In this document: one piece after another, positions 1 through 10,119 of the stretch
How the letters are laid out: each line of letters starts with the position of its first letter
How positions within the stretch are numbered: the stretch's first letter is position 1
Source: Lycorma delicatula
Taxonomy: Eukaryota; Arthropoda; Insecta; Hemiptera; Fulgoridae
Length of the DNA: 64,000 nt
Reading direction: 5' to 3'
Assembly: GCF_047948215.1 (NCBI RefSeq)
Contig: NC_134460.1
Location: 149,662,049-149,726,048, forward strand
Position numbers and translations under genes: made by a program
Notes under the pieces: generated by a model
Seen by the model: the letters and a program-made list of their open reading frames with translations, nothing else
What the model was told of the DNA's origin: nothing
Database searches by the model: none

Positions 1-1080
1 TTTAACGTGATTTTGAAAGGCTTACTCGAAAAGCAACTTTCCATCTTCCTGGAACGATAGCTGCTAATTTCATGCGTCTAGGTCCAACCGTTCTCGAGAT
101 ACTAGTACGAGCGAAATTCGCATATATCAATTAACCTCAAACCTACTTTTCGCTATCAATTTTTCAATAAATCTACTCCTTCATCTTATAAATTTAAGAA
201 AAATTATAATGAGGTTCTGCATCAATCGGTCATCATTACTTTCAGCGAAAACGGGGTACAAACATCTGATTCTTTATTGTATATGTTCCTTCAGATTTTC
301 GAGACTAAAATAATTTCATATAAAACCGCAAAATACAGTAAATTTATCGATGAAACACCTTCTACATCACAATTCGTAGTTTGTTATAAATGTATTTTAT
401 TATAACATACTATAGACTGTCTATGACGTCAGGGGATTCCCTAAAGATGCTGTAATTATTCATAATTAGTTGTTTTTTTTATATATTGGTTTAGGTAGAT
501 ATTACAATAGCATTGATTTTTAATTTCTACTTAATGTAAATTACAATTTTTCTACGCATGCGTAGTAGCATATGAATCTATGTATGTTACGAACAAATAA
601 AAGAAAACTATTCATATGGTATTTTCACCGATTTTAAGCTAATTGTCTATTTAAATATGGTTTTTTTTTTAATACAATAAAATTATGTCAAAATGCTGGG
701 AAACAAAAGATAAGTTGAATAAAAAAAAGAAAAGTTATAAAAATTGGAATTTTATTTAGAAACAGTACACGTTACTACATTTGTGAGAAAATTATTTATT
801 TAATGTAAAAAAAAAAAAACAAATCCTTTTCTGGTGACGTGAAAAATTTGTTAAAACAAAACTTATTGTTAAAAATTGTTGTTAAAAAATTAAAAAAAAA
901 AAAAAACTAAAAATTACTCAACAATTGTAAAATAGAAATAAATAAATAAAGATTTCTTAGATAATATTTTTTTTTGTTAACGACAGACATACGTAAATTA
1001 TTTGAAAAGTTATTATTTCAAAGTCGGCAATAAAATAACAGCTGATCAACAATGCGCAATACTGTATTAGTGTTTAAATA
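1..1080. other. A+T-rich intergenic DNA, no gene seen
   Basis: Very A+T-rich sequence with many A and T homopolymers (for example around 661-672, 812-824 and 890-906) and no open frame that looks coding. No repeat family recognised elsewhere in the window is present here. Confidence 0.5.
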
Positions 1081-1125
1081 ATTCTGTGAGGTACATTAAG
1101 TATATCGGGTACTGTAAACTGGGCT

Positions 1126-2125
1126 GTGGTTACGGTTTTCATTTTGGGTGTGTGTAATGTTACAGCTGCTGTAGTAGAATATGATATGCGTTTTCCGAAT
1201 GGCAGGATTCCAGATCTCAAAACGATTAGCGCGACTTTTCTCATCTTCGGGAAACAGGTTCATTATCTAGTATTCGTACCTACGACGATCTGTCCAACAC
1301 GACGCTGTTGTAGATGAAATTATTATCGATGCAGTTCAGCGCAGTCCAGGCGTCAGTACACGACGTCTTTCTAAGCGGATCGGAGTTTCGCATTCAATGT
1401 TCGGGAGGATAATTAAAAAGCACAAGTTTTATCCTTACTATAAACAGTCACTTCAACATCTAAACCCAGGAGACATCTCCTAGGAGAAAGAGGAGGGCTT
1501 CGCTTGGAGTTCTGCAACCGGTGAGATACAAATCAACATCTGTACAATTTGTTTATTGTTTTCTACATTTTGTTTATCGTAGTGATAAATATTACTCGAG
1601 ATTGCGTCATCAGATTACGCAATGAGCAGAAATAAATCCTCAAGAAACGGTGGAAGCCAATTTTCAACATCGATTTAGCGTCAACGTATGCGGTCTTCTT
1701 CACAGTCAGCTGTTTGGATCGTTGATATTACCTGGCCGCTTAAATTCTTAGGTCTCCTTGCACTTTCTTCAAGAAGAATTACCACAGCTGCTTGAAAATG
1801 TTCCTCTAGCGCTGAGACACAAAGTATACTTCCAGAACAATAGCCTTCCCGCTTCTCTTGTGCCGTTTCCATTCACTTAAATCATTATTTCCTGGAGAAA
1901 TGGATCGGTCGTGGAGATCAACATTCCTGGCCACCAAGATCGTCTGATCTAACAGCTTTAGAATTTTCCGTCTGGGGATGGATGAAAAATATTGTATACA
2001 AAAAAAAAGAAGTGTATTCTCGTGAGGAATTAATTGTCCGTATTATGGTTGCGGCTGTGCAACCTAAGAACAGGAGTGAAGAACTAAAAATAGCAACGAA
2101 ATCAGTACAGAAGCGTACCAAGTAA
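1126..2125 (+). pseudogene. Decayed mariner/Tc1-type (DUF4817) transposase
   Basis: Relic of a cut-and-paste transposase of the insect Tc1/mariner superfamily with the DUF4817-type N-terminal helix-turn-helix. The first open piece (1126-1317) reads ...YDMRFPNGRIPD.., the usual start of the HTH in this family. After a frameshift, a stretch near 1315-1420 matches the second HTH (ISTRRLSKRIGVSHS-like). Near 1745-1820 comes LQEELPQLLENVPLALRH. Near 1900-2010 there is a WPPRSPDL..LEF..WG-like block, normally next to the third catalytic acidic residue. Frameshifts and stops separate all blocks. The QxDGA block that carries the second catalytic Asp is not preserved. Non-functional. A GGGAGAACTT..TACACTCTGTATA sequence near 2640-2660 resembles the outer end of such elements, so the element may extend to about 2660. 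Family assignment is by remembered motifs, not a search. Confidence 0.7.
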
Positions 2126-2159
2126 TGTGTTGAAAACGGCGGGCTCATTTTTGAACATT

Positions 2160-3315
2160 TATTATAAACCGGTACGTATAATGCGCTTTGGTCTGGTGTA
2201 CTGTCTGTAAATAAAATTGAAATTATTCTAACTTTTCTTTGTTTTATTTAGCTTATCATACGCCATTTTGTTCAGAATTAAATTCTCTATAAGGTTTTAC
2301 GTGTGTAATAACCGTTTAACAAAATGATTGTACGTCAAACATAAATAACAGGGCTTTTTAACCCGGTTTATTGGTTTCATAACAGATTTCTCAAAAAATA
2401 CTGCAGATCATTCGATGATTTGGACCGATTTTATTCAACTTCTCAAATAATTAGCTATTGGAAATCACTAATTCTAACACTTATTTAACGTCCTAAAAGT
2501 TTCAGTACTACTTTATTTTATCCGAGCGAAATATTTCACTAGCCGTAACTCGCAAACGAAGCGTTTTAAGACATGTATTTGTATTAATATGTTCCGTTAT
2601 TTTCACGAGTAAAATAGGTTATGAAAGTCCCGGGAGAACTTCGTGGTACACTCTGTATATAGATCTATTTTAATTACACGTAAGGATCATTAACCAGTTC
2701 TAAACGACTTATACGTACCTGTCTATTTTAATTACAGGCGAAATATTCATGACGATAATAATAGTCGTAAAAATAAAACCAATAATAACCTCTATTCTAC
2801 TTTAAAGGTAAATAACTCGTGCATAGCCTATCTAAATGAAAATGTGTTATTAAAACTACTGGTAAATAGATTTTAATAACAGTATAGGTCGTTTAACAAC
2901 CTCTTCCAAGTACATGTAGTCGTATAGGTTACAACTTAAAATTAGTGTAATTTTTATTTTCTTTGTTTTTATTTTTTTATTATTATAAAATAAATACTCA
3001 GATTGAAAATATTGCCGACAGATCGTAAAATACAAATAAAAATTAAATTAAAAAAAAATTGAATAAATTGAAGGACATTTTTTGTATGTTATTATTATTT
3101 TCGTTTTATTTTTAAATGTAAAACCTGCTCATCTTATGCCTAAATTTTAAACTACTCTTAAATTATTTTTTTTATACGCATGTTGATTGTCATTATCTGT
3201 ATTTAGTAACACTATTTAAATTTTAACGTTTTCGAAGTAATGATTTTAGATATACATCCAAGAAATATCCATTACATGTATGCTATGTTTATATTTTTCA
3301 TCACTTAACGTTTTT
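2160..3315. other. A+T-rich DNA, no gene seen
   Basis: No coding-looking frame. The first about 500 bases may be the 3' flank of the transposase relic, ending in an ACTCTGTATA-type edge at about 2650-2660. The rest is A+T-rich with homopolymer runs. Confidence 0.4.
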
Positions 3316-3316
3316 T

Positions 3317-3695
3317 TTCTCTTTTTTTTTTCAATGGCATTTCTCCCGCCACCACCACATTCGGTCACCTAAAGTAAACGACCAAATGTCTGTGCCAGAA
3401 ACGGCTAGTGAGCCTCGAACAGCTTAGCGACCAGTATCCTAACATAGCTCTTAGAGATTACCTAACTGCGTGAGCGGACTAAGCGCGGTGCCATACACCA
3501 CCGGCTTACGTGCCCCAACCGCTCACTTGTCATATATTTGCTGAAATGGGTAGGCGCACCTCGTCAACTACTAAAAATATATATGACATCCATAATAAAA
3601 TTTATATCGTCTAGGCAGCAATTCGCTGCCACACCTAGATCGCTGAAAGCCAGCGAGTACCTGTCCACCATATTAAAGAGCTTGGAGCCTTAATT
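3317..3695 (-). repeat. Family B retroposon-like repeat, full-length copy
   Basis: About 360 bp that is the reverse complement of 53783-54172, with a partial copy at 4026-4213. Recognisable blocks are the CATTTCTCCCGCCACCA edge, the GTGAGCGGACTAAGCGCGGT block and a CACACCTAGATCGCTGAA block near 3633. On the minus strand the repeat ends in an A-rich tail (the T-run at 3310-3330), suggesting a poly-A retroposon. No coding capacity. Not assigned to a named family. Confidence 0.65.
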
Positions 3696-3757
3696 ACTTA
3701 ACGTTTAGTATTTTTGTATAATATTATATATAATGATTATTATTATTATTACTTCCG

Positions 3758-3838
3758 ATCTCGGTGGTGTAGTGGTAAAATCTCAGCCTTTCACACGGCA
3801 ATTCCAGATTCGAGCTTCGGTCAGACGTAGTATTTTTC
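3758..3838 (+). repeat. SINE-1 head, tRNA-derived, partial
   Basis: GGTGGTGTAGTGGTAAAATC gives an A-box-like block, and GATTCGAGCTTC is an eroded B-box. It is followed by the family signature GGTCAGACGTAG...TTTTTCACAC. Compare the fuller copy at 41103-41246. The 3' tail is missing. Confidence 0.6.
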
Positions 3839-3875
3839 ACACTGTACTGTATTCAGTTAGTTTGTAGAGTGAAAC

Positions 3876-3997
3876 CCACAGGGTTGGTCTAGTGGTGAAC
3901 GCGTCTTCGCCAATCAGCTGATTTCGAAGTCGAGAGTCCTATGGTTCAAATCCTAGTAAAGGTAGTTGCTTTTATACGGATTTGAATACTAGATCTA
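3876..3997 (+). repeat. SINE-2, 3'-truncated copy
   Basis: Begins CCCACAGGGTTGGTCTAGTG, then the internal AATCAGCTGATT palindrome and the B-box-like GGTTCAAATCC, continuing to GGATTTGAATACTAGATC. There the match to the full-length SINE-2 at 18761-19057 stops. Confidence 0.7.
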
Positions 3998-4025
3998 AAT
4001 ATTAAATATATGAAAAGTGAGCTTT

Positions 4026-4213
4026 TGGAACACGTACTGGTGGTGTATGGCACCGCGCTTAGTCCGCTCACGCTGGTAGGTAAGCTCTAGGAGCTATGTT
4101 AGGACACTGGTCGCTGAACTGTTTAGAGGCTCAGTAGCCGTTTGTGGCACAGACATTCGTCTTATGCGTTAGGGCGACCGAATGGGATGGTGGCGGGAGA
4201 AAAGCCAAGCAAA
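4026..4213 (+). repeat. Family B, partial copy, inverted relative to 3317-3695
   Basis: GGTGTATGGCACCGCGCTTAG through GCGACCGAATGG..GGCGGGAGAAA is the reverse complement of about 3340-3510. The two copies make an imperfect inverted repeat spanning about 880 bp, with the two SINE heads in the loop. Confidence 0.7.
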
Positions 4214-4589
4214 CCAATTTCCTTCAAGAAACCTTTTTTACTTTATTAGCACTTCCATTGGGGCGTCCTTATTAAATCACCAGTCAGGAATAATTTCCAA
4301 TCATTTATTATTGAAATAATCTGAATATCTTAAAAAAATAACCTAACAAGACGGTCTAATCAAATTAAACTAAATTCATTGCTATAAAATGAATGTTTTA
4401 AAATTCGAATTAATTCCTTAATTTAACTTTAACACTATATCTCTGTTCAAATTCATTAAATATTTTAATCTATATCTAAAAGATTTTTTCTGTTTCTCTA
4501 AAATAATCCTTGCTAATAGAAAGAAGCTGACAAAATCGTTGTAAGACTTTCCCGTCATGCGGCCAAAACCGAGTTTCGGAAAGTTCTAA

Positions 4590-5105
4590 CACTGTGGGTC
4601 GTTTCTGATGCACGGCTTACACGCACAACTTAATTTAAAATATTTATCATTTTATTTAAATACAATATTTATTGTTTATTTAATTCAGTGATTCTATCTA
4701 ACGCGCGCGCATACCGTATTCAATTCACGCGGTATGGCGGTACTAGCGGCGACGGTCGACATTAACTAAATTAATATAATTTCAGAACTTGCATAGAAAC
4801 CTGTACGGTCGGCAGACCGGTGTAGCCGCGAGGCTTAATGCACCAGGTACCGAGTCGACCAGGCGATCGAGTTCGAGACCCGGCCAGACCGAGTTACATC
4901 TTTACGCTTTAGATATTACTCATTTATTTAATTCTACCACGCACCTGTGATGTCACAATACAGCAGACAACTGCATTTTTTGGGGTGGATAGCTATTTTG
5001 CAAAATTTTTTTTACAAATATAATTATTTTTTAATCGTTAACATATGTGCCTAAGAAAAATATGATTTTAATTAGGAGAAATCTTGAGACATTGAGGATG
5101 ACCTT
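4590..5105 (+). repeat. Family A dispersed repeat, 5' part (interrupted by a LINE)
   Basis: Other family A copies lie at 32275-33092, 41745-42325, 49655-50402 and 63205-63862. In order: GGTCGTTTCTGATGCACGG edge, a GCGCGCGC run near 4701, a tRNA-like module (A-box-like GTGTAGCCGCGAGGC, B-box-like GAGTTCGAGACCC, about 4815-4890), a TGATGTCA block (CRE-like site in other copies), then an A+T-rich stretch. The repeat breaks at 5105 and resumes at 10120 after the LINE. No protein coding. Confidence 0.8.
5091..5105. repeat. Target-site duplication, left copy
   Basis: ATTGAGGATGACCTT occurs here and again, base for base, at 10120-10134. The pair brackets the LINE at 5106-10119. Confidence 0.9.
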
Positions 5106-5271
5106 TTTGTTTCCCCCCTACTCCCTCGGGCCGGTTATCCATTTAGGTATACGCAGCCCGAGGAAGTGTCCTTTTACTCAAAGGAGGCCTCCCCACCCAC
5201 CGACTGTATGTCCGGCACGGTAGGTCAGCCCCCCCGGTCGGATCTTTTCTTTTTGTTTTCTCTACATTACC

Positions 5272-5450
5272 TGCCTCAAATCCCCAGGGCAGGAACCGAG
5301 TCCGACTATGCCGTCCCCAACCCCAGCTCCGGGAACCGGGTCTCGGTCTTTTGGTGTTGCCTGCCTCTAACCCCGCAGAAGGTAGGCCAGGCCCGACTAT
5401 GTCGTTCCCAACCACCAACTACGAAGCCGGGTTTCGGTCTTTACATTCCC
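5272..5450 (-). repeat. Imperfect 90-bp tandem duplication in LINE 3' UTR
   Basis: On the plus strand, CCTGCCTCAAATCCC..CCGACTATGCCGTCCCCAAC..GGGTCTCGGTCTTT (about 5270-5358) is followed by a diverged repeat, CCTGCCTCTAACCCC..CCGACTATGTCGTTCCCAAC..GGGTTTCGGTCTTT (about 5359-5445). This G+C-rich block is unlike the surrounding A+T-rich genome. Confidence 0.75.
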
Positions 5451-5542
5451 AGTCCGATCTCGTAACGCCTACTCGCGGTCGTAGGTTTCATAAAGAGACA
5501 ATACTCATGAATATCCTAGTTCTACAATTACTTCAGTCTTTA

Positions 5543-7759
5543 TTAGTACCCCATACATCTTTCAGTATCATTTTTCTCTTTTAAAACTAAAAAGGAGAAT
5601 TTTTCAAAATTATTCCAATTTTGTCTAGAACTCAATATGAAGCCGATTAGTTCCTCGGGTGTGAGATTCTGTATTCCCGTGCGAAACCTATGTGTTGTCC
5701 ATTTATCGCATTCAAATATTGTATGCTCAGCTGTGTCACGCGTTCGCAGTACCGACAACGTGGAGAGCTTCTTTTGCCAAAGCGGTATAAATATTGCTCG
5801 AAATTACCATGTCCAGAGAACATCTGAGAGACATAGTAGCTGACCTCGCCATGCTTTCGTCTGACCCATTGGCTAATGTCTGAGATCAACCTTTTTGTCC
5901 ACATAGCCCCCTCATGTTGACTCCATCTACGCTGCCATGCCTGCATAACCACTTCAGAAGCATCATCCCGTTCCATGCCCTGAAAGCGAAGCCAGCGTTC
6001 CAAGACCTGGAGTTCTATGGGTTTTGTGGTCGCCAGAACGCACGCCGTCTCATAAGATATTGTGCGGTATCCAAACATCACCCCAACTAGAGCCTGTCTG
6101 TGTAGACTCCTCAATCGTTTAGCATTCCTTTGCATGAATATGGCTCTATACCAAACAGGTGCAGCATACAATAAAGCCGAGGTGCATACGGAGACTAAAA
6201 CCCTACGTTTAGATGATCTTGGGGTATCTCGGCCAGCTAATAGCCTTATGAGGTCTTGTAGTAATCCTTCGACTCTCTCGCATATATATACTATATGAGC
6301 ACTAAAGCTCAAGGTTTTATCAATTATCACTCCCAGATATTTAGCCTGATTGACACGTTCAAGCCTATGTTCCCCTATCTTAAGTTCAAGATCTCGCAGC
6401 CGTCTCCTTCCCGCCAACATAATATATTGACTTTTATCTACTGAAAGTGTTAATCCTTTGTCGGTTAGCCAGTTCATCATTGCTCCTTTGTTCGAGGACA
6501 TCTTCTGATCTCGCAGAGGTGAGTATCGCTAAATCATCAGCATAGGCCACTATTTCCGTCTCTTCAGGTAGCTGTAGTCGTAATACATCATCAATGACTT
6601 CATATTGTGTGAATCGACCTGCATCGCATTCAACCAGCTCCGATAGACCCGATTCAGCCACCGGAAAAAGTGTTCTCAATTGTATACCAGCAGACTCAGC
6701 TGTAAGGACAGGCAAACGTCTATCCAGTCTTCCCATGATGATCTGAAAAGGACGTCCCCACGGGTCCGAGTCCAGCTCCAAGCATAACTCCTTCCAACGT
6801 GCTCTCTTGCTAGATTTTATTAGGTAATTTAGTAACCGCCTGGCATCAGCAAACATATTTACAGCATGCTCATACACAGCACCTACGGAGTCTAAATTTT
6901 CTCCTTCGCCTGTACTGCAGAATCCGTCTTTGGTCCGCAATCTCCGCAGTCCACCAGTAAGCGGGTTGATACCCCCTGATATTTTGGGGAATCCTCGCTA
7001 TCTCCGTGACTATTAATTCCTGCAGAACAAAAGGCGTAACCTCTCTGCCATCCATGAGCTTGCGAGCAACTTTGTCAACCGCTACTTCTACCTGTCTTTT
7101 AGTCAATCTCAGCGGCTTTGATGAACTCCCGATCACCGGTCGTATACCGTCAAAAGAAAATAACGTGGCAAAGTGATCACTAGCAGTTTCTGACCTCAAA
7201 ACTGTCCATTGATAGAGCGAAGGATCCCAACTATTGTCAACCAATGTCAGGTCTAATACAGATCTATGACCTCTGGCTTCAAATGTATAAGAGTCGTCAT
7301 TTAGACAGATCATATCAGTCGGCATCATCGTTTCTGTAAAGATTTGCCCTCTTCTGCTAGTATAACTGCTACCAGCAATCGTGGCCTTGCAGTTAAAATC
7401 ACCCATAACCACGGCTCTTTTCGGTGACTGTAAGATGACCCGTTGTATTTCGTCAATGTAAAGTTCATACTCAGCAATTCCAATATTAGGACTCACGTAT
7501 CCAGCCACAAGGACAAAATTCGCCAAAATAATCGCTAAAATCCCCTCTCCTCTATGATGCAACTGCCATCCGATCCTATTACTGATGTTTGTTATAGCGA
7601 CATCACCAACAGCATCAGCCAGCCAGTCATGACGAGCAGCAGTACCAAGTTCGGCTCAGTAGTAATCACGATGTCAACATTCAATTCCCTGGCGGTCTCT
7701 CCCACTAAATCATGGGACAGAATACTCCTGTTGGCATTGGACAATATTATACTAATCAT
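5543..7759 (-). pseudogene. LINE ORF2: endonuclease / reverse transcriptase, broken
   Basis: Would encode target nicking and target-primed reverse transcription. The start ATG (7757-7759) overlaps the end of ORF1 by 8 nt. Visible blocks in order: ISIILSNANRS and TEPN (endonuclease start); after a frameshift, NRIGWQLHHRGEG; GDFNCK; SVLDLTLVD; SDHFATLF (endonuclease end, about 7180); a linker with DPWGRPFQIIMGRL (about 6750); YADDLAIL (about 6530); WLTDKGLTLS; KYLGVIID; the thumb and C-terminal region; and a finger CRYC...AEHTIFEC (about 5710-5770). Frameshifts lie near 7640, 6890, 6490 and 5750. Only about 55 residues separate LFPVAESGL from YADD, where family members have roughly 300. Most of the RT palm, including motif A, is therefore deleted. 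Catalytically dead. Confidence 0.85.
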
Positions 7760-9350
7760 TTCTGGCTTTGCCGCACTTTACGCCTCCGGTGCGATGGTCA
7801 GTCCCATTACAATCGAGGCATTTGGACGCCGCTTTACAATCACGTATGAAGTGGCCTGTACCCCCACAGTTGTAGCACAAAGCCGACCTATCAGGACCTC
7901 TGCACTCAAAACTGGTGTGTCCCAGCGCCCAACATTTATGACATTTGACAGGATCCGTTCTGACGTATGAGCGGCAGTGCACCCAGCCAACTCTTAGTCT
8001 TGATGCAATAAGTTTTACTGCATTCTTTTGTGTGGTAACCACCGTGGCGTTCATTGTGTTTCCATACGCTGCCCTGAGAGATGTAATCTGAAAACTTTCC
8101 CCCGTACCCAATACTTTTTCTACTGCCTCCTTGACCTCACATTCCTTGGTGTCGCACAGCATATCCTTTACATGAACCACCGTTCTGCGGTCCCCCTTTG
8201 TTCTAATATTAACTTGTAGGTCCTCTGCTCTATTTTTTAGTAGGGAGGAAAATTCCCCCGCTTTCTGCGATCCATTTATTCTGACTTCAAGCTGCTGATC
8301 TCTACCCTTCCTGATAGACAATATTTCACCAGCTTCCTCCACCTTGACCTTCTCTTTCATTGTCTTCAGGAGGTCAGCATAAGATTTTTCCGGAGCCTTA
8401 ACTATCACAGTTTTACTTTCTATAACCGGTGGGGTTCCCCTTCTCGCTGAAGCAGACCTGGACCTCGCTCTTCCGTGATCTCCCAGATTAGGGAGTATCA
8501 TTCTAGGTAGTGTCTTATTTTTCCTCATAAGGTATATAACAATTTTTCTAACCAGAACACCCGACGGTCCAGTGGGCACGACGAAAACCGCTGACTCAGT
8601 CCTTCCCACCACTCTTCGAAGAGCTTTTATGATGTGAGAGGCCATAGCCTTCTCACCCTCGCTGGAGTCGTAAATCACCACATATTTTGTAGCATTAGTA
8701 GTAATTTTCTCTTCCTCAAGGATCGTAGATTCTTGTAACACCATTGCTCCCGGTGTAGTCCCAGCATACTGGCTGTTCGGCCTCAGTCCATTCAAGTCTA
8801 CGAAGATGCAGTTATCATCTCCCGGTTTCAAAGTATTTTTTTGGGTGAGTCGATTCATCACCCAAGTTGACCATCGAGTGGGCAGTCTTTCTATTATCTG
8901 TTCGTCTGATAAGTCAACGTCCAATATATCCGACATCTCATTCCTATGATAGCCCTCGGTTTGTGTACCCTGGAAATTCGTGTCAGGTGCTTCCTCACTT
9001 ATCCTTTGTAGTTCCTTGTAAATCTCTGTAAGTTCTCTCTCATGGGCCTTTATCGCTGTGGCACTTGCCTTGCCGGTCAAATGTCTTAGTTGCAACAGTG
9101 CATTTCCCAATCTATAGGTGACGTCTTTTAGATTAGGAGGGGCCTCCTCTTCTTCAGACGATCCCGCTCTTGCTCTCTTGGCACCTCTACCCTCTATTGT
9201 CTTCCATTTGGCCTTGTCTTGGCTGAGTGTTGTGGTCTCCATGTCTTCTGTACCCTCAGTAACGCTCTCCCTCCTTCCAGAACTTCTCCGCGAGTGCCCA
9301 GCCACTTGTGAGGCTGTATCTTCCACGGGAAGTGAGCTACGTCTCCTCAT
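7752..9350 (-). CDS. LINE ORF1, gag-like RNA-binding protein, 532 aa, intact
   Basis: Nucleic-acid-binding ORF1 protein of the R1-like element, which would package the element RNA. The N-terminus is charged and Ser/Arg/Glu-rich. Residues about 80-130 could form a helical segment (HLTGKASATAIKAHERELTE). The C-terminus has three zinc knuckles: CHKCWALGHTSFEC (about 470-483), CYNCGGTGHFIRDC (about 492-505) and CLDCNGTDHRTGGVKC (about 511-526). The last has the longer H-x6-C spacing. The first ATG is used: an in-frame TGA lies 9 nt upstream (9360-9362). The stop overlaps the ORF2 ATG. It is the longest intact reading frame in the window, in contrast to the wrecked ORF2. Expression would depend on the internal promoter at 10086-10119. 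Confidence 0.88.
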   Translation of the reverse strand: MRRRSSLPVEDTASQVAGHSRRSSGRRESVTEGTEDMETTTLSQDKAKWKTIEGRGAKRARAGSSEEEEAPPNLKDVTYRLGNALLQLRHLTGKASATAIKAHERELTEIYKELQRISEEAPDTNFQGTQTEGYHRNEMSDILDVDLSDEQIIERLPTRWSTWVMNRLTQKNTLKPGDDNCIFVDLNGLRPNSQYAGTTPGAMVLQESTILEEEKITTNATKYVVIYDSSEGEKAMASHIIKALRRVVGRTESAVFVVPTGPSGVLVRKIVIYLMRKNKTLPRMILPNLGDHGRARSRSASARRGTPPVIESKTVIVKAPEKSYADLLKTMKEKVKVEEAGEILSIRKGRDQQLEVRINGSQKAGEFSSLLKNRAEDLQVNIRTKGDRRTVVHVKDMLCDTKECEVKEAVEKVLGTGESFQITSLRAAYGNTMNATVVTTQKNAVKLIASRLRVGWVHCRSYVRTDPVKCHKCWALGHTSFECRGPDRSALCYNCGGTGHFIRDCKAASKCLDCNGTDHRTGGVKCGKARND

Positions 9351-10119
9351 TGTATGGATTCAGAATCAGGGGACGATTCCGAATCCAACGACGCCCCACA
9401 CGGGCAGGTGCCCCCCAAAATAATTTGCGGGGGGGGATAAGTAAAATGTATCTGTCGAAATCTGAGGTCCAAAAATTTGGGGGGGGGATTGGGTCAAAGG
9501 GTAGGTAATCTTTGGGTTCGGAAAGAATTTAAGGAATTTTTCTTCTATTGTATAAACTGTAGGAGATATAGAGGAAAAGGAATTGCCCGAATAAAGTGCT
9601 TCCAAACACTTAGAAAAATTCTGACAGTATACTATAAAGTTTGTGAAAATTCTCCAAGTCCTTGTTTACTAGCTTGCCGATGACGTAACGAGCAAGACAA
9701 AGCTTGTCGTTCGACTTCTAAAATTTTCACTCTATATAAGCTAATATATGTAGACTTAAAACACTAAAAAAAACTTATTTAGAATGTTTTTTAACTCACT
9801 CTACAAGTATGAATTGACTTGTTATTACTCTTACCAGCAATTCCACTACACTACGGTCCTTCGCTGTTATCCAAAAATTCTACAGCACTGTAAAATCACT
9901 TCACTATTCTCGAAACTTTGTTTTTTAAGAAAAAAAAGTCTAATAACTTAATTAATCCGTGACCAAAACTCAAAATATTTCACACATATGTCCGTTAACC
10001 ATACCACTAAAGATTCCAATGTCCAAATCCAATAATATATCCAAAAATACCAGTCAAAAAGCATAAAAACGCAGAGCTAAGAACACACGTCTGTACTCAG
10101 TGCCGTCCAGAACTCGACA
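9351..10119 (-). other. LINE 5' UTR
   Basis: About 770 nt between the left end of the element and the ORF1 start. It contains several C/G runs near 9411-9490 and otherwise A+T-rich sequence, with no long frame. Confidence 0.7.
10086..10119 (-). promoter_or_regulatory. Internal pol II promoter with DPE (AGACGTG) at +28
   Basis: Reading the minus strand from the first base after the TSD (10119 = +1), AGACGTG occupies +28 to +34. This is the canonical downstream promoter element and its canonical spacing, known from Drosophila Jockey and I-factor elements. Such a promoter lets a full-length LINE carry its own start signal. Activity is inferred. Confidence 0.65.

Larger units (their letters stand above)
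5106..10119 (-). mobile_element. R1-like non-LTR retrotransposon, end-to-end but defective
   Basis: A 5,014-bp element between exact 15-bp target-site duplications. It has a 5' UTR (about 770 nt, 10119-9351), ORF1 (9350-7752), ORF2 (7759 to about 5543) and a 3' UTR with a 90-bp tandem duplication, ending in a short A-rich tail at 5106-5110. Three CCHC knuckles in ORF1, an APE-type endonuclease at the start of ORF2 and a C-terminal CCHC-like finger after the RT place it near the R1 clade. R1 clade membership is inferred from motifs; R1 itself targets 28S rDNA, but this copy sits in a dispersed repeat. Several single-base frameshifts and a large palm deletion make it unable to move on its own. 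The intact ends and exact TSD suggest a fairly recent insertion. Confidence 0.88.

Noticed and set aside
4803..4895. Possible tRNA gene in family A
   Set aside because: Internal to a dispersed repeat present in five copies, and the fold is poor.
5143..5584. Open frames on both strands at 5143-5418, 5166-5465 and 5351-5584
   Set aside because: They lie in the G+C-rich 3' UTR of the LINE, where stops are rare by composition. No motif.
7554..7970. Plus-strand frame of 138 codons opposite ORF1/ORF2
   Set aside because: Shadow of the minus-strand ORF1 and ORF2 sequences, which have clear motifs.
9118..9423. Plus-strand frame opposite the ORF1 N-terminus
   Set aside because: Antisense shadow of ORF1.
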